Below are positions 7,295 to 12,984 of a stretch of 15,564 bases of DNA, piece by piece. The stretch spans positions 1-15,564 of the forward strand of contig CAIWNO010000146.1 of assembly GCA_903914045.1 (NCBI GenBank), written 5' to 3'. The notes below the pieces were generated by a model. The model was given only the letters and a program-made list of their open reading frames with translations, was not told the origin of the DNA and searched no databases. The translations under genes were made by a program, and so were the position numbers. Positions within the stretch are counted from its first letter, which is position 1. Each line of letters opens with the position of its first letter. This DNA comes from an uncultured bacterium. GTDB lineage: Bacteria > Planctomycetota > Phycisphaerae > Phycisphaerales > SM1A02.

Positions 7295-10252
7295 CTACAA
7301 AGTTTTTGTCGAAGCGCGCTTGGCACTTTTTTTCACAAGAACTTTGGCGCTTGGTTTCTTTTGATTTTGTACGTGGGTTTGTCCCAACATGCGCTTTAAG
7401 TACAAACCCGTGGCGCTTGCGGCATTTTGCGCCACTTTCTCTGGTGTTCCCGTGGCAAGAACTTCGCCACCGCGCTCGCCGCCTTCGGGGCCCAAATCAA
7501 TGATCCAATCGGCGCATTTGATCACATCCAGATTGTGCTCGATCACAATCAACGTGTGCCCGGCGTCGGCGAGTCGATTCAAAACCTCAAGCAATTTGCG
7601 CACGTCGTCAAAGTGCAATCCAGTGGTGGGTTCATCCAGCACATACAGAGCGCAACCAGTGGAGCGATTTCCCAGCTCAGTCGCCAATTTAATGCGCTGG
7701 GCCTCGCCACCTGAAAGCGTTGTGCTGGCTTGACCAAGTTGCATGTAGCCCAAGCCAACATCGCGCACGCACTTGAGCATTTCGCGAATTTTGGGATGCG
7801 CGTCAAAGAACACAACCGCGTCATCAATAGTCATGTCCAACACTTCGGCAATGGTCTTGTTCTTAAAACGAATGTCCAGCGTTTCTTTGGCATAGCGTGT
7901 TCCGTTGCAGGACTCGCAGGTCACAAAAATATCCGGCAAAAAATGCATCTCAATTTTACGCACGCCTTGCCCTTGGCACGCTTCGCAGCGGCCGCCTTTC
8001 ACGTTGAAAGAAAATCGACCAGGTTCGTAACCGCGCACGCGGCTTTCCGCCACGGCCGCGAACAACTTTCGAATATCGTCAAAAATGCCTGTGTAAGTCG
8101 CTGGATTTGATCGCGGCGTTCGACCGATCGGACTTTGATCCACTTCAACTACGCGCTCAATTCCCGCGAGCCCGGTGACGCGGTCATGCGCGCCCGCGAC
8201 CTCCTTGGATCCATGCACTGTCTTTTGCGCCACCTTCAGCAACACTTCATTCACCAAAGAACTTTTGCCGCTTCCAGACACTCCGCTGACGCAAAGAAAT
8301 CCACCAAGTGGAAACGCCACGTCGATATTCTTTAAATTGTTTTCGCGCGCGCCTTTCACCACGATCGCTTTGGCCTCGCTCACTGGTCGACGCGTGATTG
8401 GAACTTGCACACAACGCTCGCCGCGCAGATACATGCCCGTCAAACTTGTGGCATGCGCGGCCACCTGATCGGGAGTGCCTTGCGTCACAACTTTTCCGCC
8501 ATGGCGACCTGGACCTGGCCCAATGTCCACCACAAAATCGGCGGCGCGAATGGTGTCCTCATCGTGCTCAACCACAATCACGGAGTTGCCAATATCAGTG
8601 AGTTTGCGCAGGGTTTTGACTAGCCGATCATTGTCGCGTTGATGCAGGCCAATGGTTGGCTCATCCAGCACATAGCAGACTCCAACCAGTCCGCTGCCAA
8701 CTTGGGTGGCCAGGCGAATGCGCTGCGCCTCGCCGCCGGAAAGCGTTCCACTGGCGCGGTCCAACGTCAAATAGTCCAGGCCAACACTGTACAAAAATCC
8801 CAAGCGCGACTCAATTTCTTTCAGAATGGGTTGCGCAATTTGTGTGGCGCTTGCGGAGAGTTGCAGTTGTTTAAAAAACTCAATGGCATGTCCAACATTC
8901 AACGCGCTGGCGTTGGCGATGCTCATGCTTTTGTTCATGCCGCGAATCTTCACCGCCAAACTTTCCGGGCGAAGGCGCTGGCCTTGGCACGCGGGGCACG
9001 CGGCGCCGCGCATGTAGTGCGACAAGCGCTCCTTCACAAATTCACTCTCCGATTCCAAATAGCGCCGGCGCAAGTTTGGCAGCACGCCCTCAAACTTCAC
9101 GCCCAGTTTCTCGGCGTCCTCCTCTGGAATGCCATCCATTAAATAACGGCGAATGCGCTGCGGCAATTTGGAGTAGGGCAACTCGCGCTCAACTTTAAAA
9201 AAGGCGCAAAATGCCCGCAAAATTCGCCCGTAATAAATGTTCATGCGCCGACCATTTCGCCGCCACGGTTCAATGGCGCCATCGGCAACGCCCGCGTCGG
9301 GATTGGTCACCACAAGTTCAGCGTCAAATTCTTGAATTTGCCCAAGTCCGCTGCACTCCGCGCACGCGCCTTGCGGCGAGTTGAAAGAAAATAATCGTGG
9401 CTCAAGTTCCGCCAATGAGCACTCAGGATGTTCCGGACACGCCAACTTCTCGCTGAAGCGGTGCTCAATCCAATTCGATCCATCTTCAACCAGCGCCAGC
9501 GCGCTTCCCGCGCCAAGTTTCAACACGGTCTCCACGCTCTCAGCCAAGCGTTGTCGATCGCTGAGCGCGGGAACAATTCGATCCAGAATGGCCTCGATGG
9601 TGTGCAACTCATAGCGGCCAAGCGCCAACGGATTTTCGCCGCCAGCTTTCAGCGCCTCGCGAATATCAATCAACTTGCCATCAACGCGCGCGCGAACCAA
9701 ACCTTGTTTCTGCAACGCTTCCAATACATCTTTGTGAAAGCCCTTGCGCGCGCGAATGACCGTGGCCGCCAACATGACGCGTTTGCCTGCAAATGCCTGC
9801 AAAATAGAGTCCGTGATTTGCGTTGCGCTCATGGCCGTGATTTCAAGGCTGCATATTTTTCCGTCTTTATCGCGATGCCAACATGTGGGCGTGCCGCAAC
9901 GCGCCCACAGCAAGCGCATGGCGTCGTAGATTTCCGTGGTGGTCGCAACCGTACTGCGCGGTGTGTGGCCGCCGCCGCGTTGTTGAATGGCGATCGTTGG
10001 CGGCAAGCCATCAATGCGTTCCACATTTGGCTTCTGCATCTGGTTCAGAAACTGCCGCGCGTAGGCCGACAAACTCTCCATGTATTTGCGTTGGCCCTCC
10101 GCGAAAATAGTGTCGAAGGCCAAACTACTTTTGCCACTGCCCGACACGCCGGTAAAAACCACAAGTTGATCGCGCGGAATGGAAAGCGAGAGCGATTTTA
10201 AATTGTGCTCGCACGCATTCTCAATGTGAATTTCTCTTTTGGGAGCAGTCAT
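7295..10252 (-). CDS. uvrA: Excinuclease ABC subunit UvrA
   Basis: This is the damage-recognition ATPase of nucleotide excision repair. Its dimer loads UvrB on DNA lesions. From the ATG at 10252 it has 985 aa, slightly longer than E. coli (940). It has two ABC ATPase modules. The first has Walker A GVSGSGKSS (35-43), signature LSGGEAQR (504-511) and Walker B VLDEP. The second has Walker A at 657-665, signature at 846-853 and VLDEPTTG at 871-878. Zinc modules are at 272-300 (CPEHPEC then CAEC, the first pair not being CxxC) and 756-782 (CEAC and CESC). A CPACQGQRL segment lies near 419. The Lys-rich C-terminal tail (about 30 residues) probably contacts nucleic acid or is disordered. A TTG at 10264 would add four residues. 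No strong ribosome-binding site is visible. Confidence 0.96.
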   Translation of the reverse strand: MTAPKREIHIENACEHNLKSLSLSIPRDQLVVFTGVSGSGKSSLAFDTIFAEGQRKYMESLSAYARQFLNQMQKPNVERIDGLPPTIAIQQRGGGHTPRSTVATTTEIYDAMRLLWARCGTPTCWHRDKDGKICSLEITAMSATQITDSILQAFAGKRVMLAATVIRARKGFHKDVLEALQKQGLVRARVDGKLIDIREALKAGGENPLALGRYELHTIEAILDRIVPALSDRQRLAESVETVLKLGAGSALALVEDGSNWIEHRFSEKLACPEHPECSLAELEPRLFSFNSPQGACAECSGLGQIQEFDAELVVTNPDAGVADGAIEPWRRNGRRMNIYYGRILRAFCAFFKVERELPYSKLPQRIRRYLMDGIPEEDAEKLGVKFEGVLPNLRRRYLESESEFVKERLSHYMRGAACPACQGQRLRPESLAVKIRGMNKSMSIANASALNVGHAIEFFKQLQLSASATQIAQPILKEIESRLGFLYSVGLDYLTLDRASGTLSGGEAQRIRLATQVGSGLVGVCYVLDEPTIGLHQRDNDRLVKTLRKLTDIGNSVIVVEHDEDTIRAADFVVDIGPGPGRHGGKVVTQGTPDQVAAHATSLTGMYLRGERCVQVPITRRPVSEAKAIVVKGARENNLKNIDVAFPLGGFLCVSGVSGSGKSSLVNEVLLKVAQKTVHGSKEVAGAHDRVTGLAGIERVVEVDQSPIGRTPRSNPATYTGIFDDIRKLFAAVAESRVRGYEPGRFSFNVKGGRCEACQGQGVRKIEMHFLPDIFVTCESCNGTRYAKETLDIRFKNKTIAEVLDMTIDDAVVFFDAHPKIREMLKCVRDVGLGYMQLGQASTTLSGGEAQRIKLATELGNRSTGCALYVLDEPTTGLHFDDVRKLLEVLNRLADAGHTLIVIEHNLDVIKCADWIIDLGPEGGERGGEVLATGTPEKVAQNAASATGLYLKRMLGQTHVQNQKKPSAKVLVKKSAKRASTKTL

Positions 10253-10309
10253 GGCAATTTGCAAAGCAATCTAGAGGTTTTGGTTGGCGTATCACAGGAC
10301 AATGAACAA

Positions 10310-10315
10310 CTTATA
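10310..10315 (-). promoter_or_regulatory. Possible -10 hexamer for uvrA
   Basis: The minus strand reads TATAAG here, about 58 bp before the uvrA ATG. No good -35 hexamer is seen at 16-18 bp. It is listed because it forms a divergent pair with the + strand TATAAT at 10342-10347, with a palindrome between them. This is weak evidence. Confidence 0.2.
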
Positions 10316-10324
10316 GGAACGTTA

Positions 10325-10342
10325 AAGGTGCCATGGCGCCTT
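10325..10342. promoter_or_regulatory. Near-perfect 18-bp palindrome, candidate operator
   Basis: AAGGTGCCATGGCGCCTT is an inverted repeat with no spacer and one mismatched pair (T10329 against G10338). It lies between divergent -10-like hexamers, overlapping the + strand TATAAT by one base and about 73 bp before the uvrA ATG. The symmetry suits a dimeric repressor that could act on uvrA, on the + strand unit, or on both. It does not match the E. coli or Bacillus LexA box that I know. A role is inferred only from its position. Confidence 0.35.
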
Positions 10343-10347
10343 ATAAT
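10342..10347 (+). promoter_or_regulatory. Possible -10 hexamer (TATAAT) for the + strand unit
   Basis: This is a perfect consensus -10 hexamer in the gap upstream of the 62-aa ORF. It would start transcription near 10354, leaving a leader of about 150 nt. No -35 consensus is present 16-18 bp upstream (ACGTTA or similar), so an activator may be needed or the match may be chance. A TTGACA at 10357-10362 has no matching -10 downstream. Confidence 0.3.
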
Positions 10348-10402
10348 TGGATAATTTTGACATAATGCATCTTTCTTTGGGTCTTTGAGGTGGAATTGTG
10401 TG

Positions 10403-10492
10403 TAGGCAGAAGCATGGTAGGTGCATGAAGGAAAAACTTGCGGCAGTACTCGTAGTTTCTGCCGATACAACGCACAGTCACTCGCCTGCCTA
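10403..10492 (+). promoter_or_regulatory. Candidate structured leader RNA with nested stems
   Basis: As RNA, TAGGCAG (10403-10409) can pair with CTGCCTA (10486-10492), enclosing CGGCAG (10441-10446) paired with CTGCCG (10459-10464). A competing pairing of GGCAGAA (10405-10411) with TTCTGCC (10457-10463) would break both. The 3' side of the outer stem abuts AAGG (10492-10495), a plausible Shine-Dalgarno for the ATG at 10505, so folding could control translation. I recognise no known riboswitch or attenuator consensus. The stems are short and could be chance. Confidence 0.35.
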
Positions 10493-10504
10493 AGGTACAG
10501 AGAT

Positions 10505-10693
10505 ATGGAAAATAGAAACGCATCACCAGCCGTTGTAAAGCCAAGCATCTTCAAAGATGACTTTGAAGTTGTGCGTCGGGCCAACGTTGATGAAATTCCA
10601 GATACCACAGAGTTGGCGGCATTTCGAGAAGCATGCCGGCACACGCGTCTTGGGCGTTCCATGTTGGCCGAAACCTTGATGACAAATGACTGA
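10505..10693 (+). CDS. Hypothetical 62-aa protein between uvrA and uvrB
   Basis: I do not recognise this small protein. It is hydrophilic, with no signal peptide, membrane segment or cysteine motif (one Cys only). It starts MENRNASPAVVKPSIFKDDF, is acidic in the middle (DEIPDTTELAAF) and has a basic predicted helix, REACRHTRLGRSMLAETL, near its end. The ATG has AAGG nine bases upstream. An in-frame GTG at 10421 would extend it to 90 aa but runs through the structured leader. It is the only + strand ORF between two minus-strand repair genes. A strong intrinsic terminator lies 50 bp beyond its stop, which favours a real transcript. It uses no CGC for Arg (CGT, CGG, AGA and CGA instead) and little GCG, unlike its neighbours. 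It may be a recent gene or a spurious ORF within an RNA. Confidence 0.45.
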   Translation: MENRNASPAVVKPSIFKDDFEVVRRANVDEIPDTTELAAFREACRHTRLGRSMLAETLMTND

Positions 10694-10743
10694 CATTATT
10701 TTGTAGACAGTGAAGATTGGAATTCACATGCTGTTACTCAGAA

Positions 10744-10774
10744 AGCCCCGCGACGTCGGGGCTGATTTGTTTTT
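10744..10774 (+). terminator. Rho-independent terminator after the 62-aa ORF
   Basis: The stem AGCCCCG (10744-10750) pairs perfectly with CGGGGCT (10757-10763) around the six-base loop CGACGT, followed by TGATTTGTTTTT. The T-rich tail gives clear + strand polarity. On the minus strand the same hairpin is followed only by TTTC, so it might end uvrB transcription weakly, about 80 nt after the uvrB stop. The rest of the interval 10775-10841 holds no visible feature. Confidence 0.8.
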
Positions 10775-10841
10775 CATGCGTGTCGCAAGCGTAGGAAAAG
10801 ACGCAGCCAATAGCGCAGTCACGCGTACTTCATAGCGCGCG

Positions 10842-12941
10842 TCAAGGACGAATCCGTTTGCCGCTAGCGCGCGTGCCAGGCATGCCCGCGTTGGCCGAGC
10901 GCTTTTGCAATGGCTCCTCTTCGGGCAACACCATTCCTTCCACCAAGGGCGCGGCTTTCAAGCGGTTGATCCGGTCACGCAATTTCGCGGCCGTCTCAAA
11001 TTCCATCGACTCGGCGGCGTTCAACATGTCCGCATGCATGGCTTCCAACATGTCCTCACGGTCCATGTTCTTATCGTCTTTGCGGCCAGCGGCGGCGCGC
11101 ACGCTGCGAGAAGCCGCCAATTCTTGCTCAATTCCGCGGCGAATAGCTTTGTGGATGGTTTCGGGCGTGATGTTGTTTGCGGTGTTGTAGGCGATTTGTT
11201 TTTCGCGCCGACGCGACACCTCATCAATAGCCGCCTGCATTTCCTTGGTCACTTTGTCGGCGTACAAAATGGCCTGTGAGTTCGCGTTGCGCGCCGCGCG
11301 ACCCATGGTTTGAATCAAACTGGAGGTGCTGCGCAAAAAGCCTTGACGATCGGCGTCTAAAATACACACCAAACTCACCTCCGGAAGATCAAGTCCTTCG
11401 CGCAGCAAATTCACTCCGATTAAAATGTCGTACACGCCCTCGCGCAATTCACGCAGCAGCTCAAGTCGATCAAGCGTTTCAATTTCGCTGTGCAGATAGC
11501 GCACGCGCAAGCCTTGCTTGTCCAAGTGCGTGCACAAATCTTCACACAATCTTTTGGTGAGCGCGGTGACCAGTGTGCGTTCCCCGCGCGCGGCGCGCTC
11601 ACGTGCGCGCTCGATTAAATCCGCCACCTGCGTCAACGCAGGCAAGATGGTGATGGGGGGGTCCACAAGTCCAGTGGGGCGGATCACTTGTTCGGTCACC
11701 ACGCCGCCGCAATGCTCCAATTCCCACGCGCTTGGCGTGGCGCTTACCAAAATAGTTTGCGGCACCAGTGATTCAAATTCTGGAAACATCAGCGGGCGAT
11801 TGTCCAGCGCCGCCGGCAGGCGAAAGCCATGTTCCACAAGCGTTTCCTTGCGTTTTCGATCGCCAAAGTACATGCCGCGCATTTGTGAAACCGTGACATG
11901 CGACTCGTCGATCACGCACAGCCAATCATTTTTGTCGCGCCCGGGAATGCTGCGAAAATAATCCAGCAAGCAATAGGCGCGCTCGCCAGCGTTGCGGCCA
12001 TCAAAGTAGCGGCTGTAATTTTCAATGCCGCTGCAGAAGCCAGTCTCCTGGATCATTTCCATGTCGTACTGCACGCGGCCTTGCAGTCGCTGCGCCTCCA
12101 CCAGCTTTCCAGCGGAGCGCAATTCAAGAACCCGCTCGGTCAAATCCGCGCGCATCAGGCCAAGGGCTTTGTGCATCTGATCCTCCGGCATCATGTAGTG
12201 CTTGGCGGGAAAAATAAACGCGGCCACTTCCTCCGCCAAAATTTCGCCGCTCACTGGATCCACAATTTCAATGCGCTCCACTTCGTCTCCAAACATGCCA
12301 ATGCGAATGGCGTGTTGCTCGTAGGCGGGATAGACCTCGATCAAATCGCCGCGCACGCGGAAGGTGCCGCGCTCTGGCGCCACCTCATTGCGCATGTACT
12401 GCATGGTGATTAAACCAAGGAAAAAAGCCCGCCGATCAAGCTTTTCGCCTCGGCGCACCGCCAACATTCGGTTCATGTATTCGGCTGGACTTCCCAATCC
12501 GTACAGGCAACTCACGCTGGCAACCACAATCACATCTTGGCGCGACAGCAGCGCACTGGTGGTGGCAAGGCGCAGGCGATCCAAGTCGTCGTTGCGCGAC
12601 GCGTCCTTCTCAATATAAATATCGCGCTGCGGAATGTACGCCTCTGGTTGGTAGTAGTCGTAGAAACTGACGAAGTAATTGACCGAGTTGTTGGGAAATA
12701 ATTCACGCAGCTCCTCATAGAGTTGAGCGGCCAATGTTTTGTTGTGGCTGATCACCAGCGTGGGTTTGCGCACGCGCTCGATCACGTTGGCAATGGTGAA
12801 TGTTTTTCCTGTGCCCGTGGCGCCAAGCAATGTTTGCCATTGACGACCTTGGTTCAAACCCTCCACCAACGACTCGATCGCCGCCGGTTGATCGCCCGTG
12901 GGAACAAATGGAGCATGAATTTCAAAGGCGCGATCGCTCAC
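10842..12941 (-). CDS. uvrB: Excinuclease ABC subunit UvrB
   Basis: This is the central helicase-like subunit of nucleotide excision repair. It receives DNA from UvrA, verifies the lesion and recruits UvrC for incision. The 699-aa protein (E. coli 673) has Walker A GATGTGKT (40-47), the DNA-clamping beta-hairpin YDYYQPEAYIPQRDIYIEKD (94-113), the Walker B box DESH (345-348), VSATPS (399-404), late helicase motifs including LLREGLDLPEVSLV and QTMGRAARN, and a C-terminal UVR coiled-coil hairpin (about 632-667, MLEAMHADMLNAAESMEFETAAKLRDRI) that binds UvrC. A basic tail, KRSANAGMPGTRASGKRIRP, ends it. The start is GTG with no clear Shine-Dalgarno. It lies 43 bp after the permease gene, so the two may be co-transcribed. 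A seven-C run in the coding strand lies at 11655-11661. Identification is firm. Confidence 0.96.
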   Translation of the reverse strand: MSDRAFEIHAPFVPTGDQPAAIESLVEGLNQGRQWQTLLGATGTGKTFTIANVIERVRKPTLVISHNKTLAAQLYEELRELFPNNSVNYFVSFYDYYQPEAYIPQRDIYIEKDASRNDDLDRLRLATTSALLSRQDVIVVASVSCLYGLGSPAEYMNRMLAVRRGEKLDRRAFFLGLITMQYMRNEVAPERGTFRVRGDLIEVYPAYEQHAIRIGMFGDEVERIEIVDPVSGEILAEEVAAFIFPAKHYMMPEDQMHKALGLMRADLTERVLELRSAGKLVEAQRLQGRVQYDMEMIQETGFCSGIENYSRYFDGRNAGERAYCLLDYFRSIPGRDKNDWLCVIDESHVTVSQMRGMYFGDRKRKETLVEHGFRLPAALDNRPLMFPEFESLVPQTILVSATPSAWELEHCGGVVTEQVIRPTGLVDPPITILPALTQVADLIERARERAARGERTLVTALTKRLCEDLCTHLDKQGLRVRYLHSEIETLDRLELLRELREGVYDILIGVNLLREGLDLPEVSLVCILDADRQGFLRSTSSLIQTMGRAARNANSQAILYADKVTKEMQAAIDEVSRRREKQIAYNTANNITPETIHKAIRRGIEQELAASRSVRAAAGRKDDKNMDREDMLEAMHADMLNAAESMEFETAAKLRDRINRLKAAPLVEGMVLPEEEPLQKRSANAGMPGTRASGKRIRP

Positions 12942-12984
12942 ACCCGCACTGTAGGAAGTGGGGCGCTTGCATGCGAATTGAATG

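Noticed and set aside
10357..10362. TTGACA as a -35 element
   Set aside because: No -10-like hexamer is found 16-18 bp downstream on the + strand.
10421..10504. GTG start extending the 62-aa protein to 90 aa
   Set aside because: The extra 28 residues come from the stem-forming leader and are Cys-rich. The ATG at 10505 has a better spaced AAGG.
10249..10662. Minus-strand ORF of 137 aa between uvrB and uvrA
   Set aside because: It overlaps the uvrA start in another frame, lies antisense to the 62-aa ORF and leader, is irregular in composition (Ser, Arg and Cys rich) and matches nothing recognised.
10354..10774. The + strand unit as tmRNA, 6S RNA, SRP RNA or RNase P RNA
   Set aside because: I could not find the conserved landmarks of these RNAs, such as a tmRNA tag reading frame with a CCA end or the SRP GGAAGCAGC-type loop.
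11655..11661. Seven-base homopolymer inside uvrB as a phase-variation tract
   Set aside because: The reading frame is intact, the codons (Asp-Pro-Pro-Ile) fit UvrB, and seven bases is short for a switching tract in a housekeeping gene.
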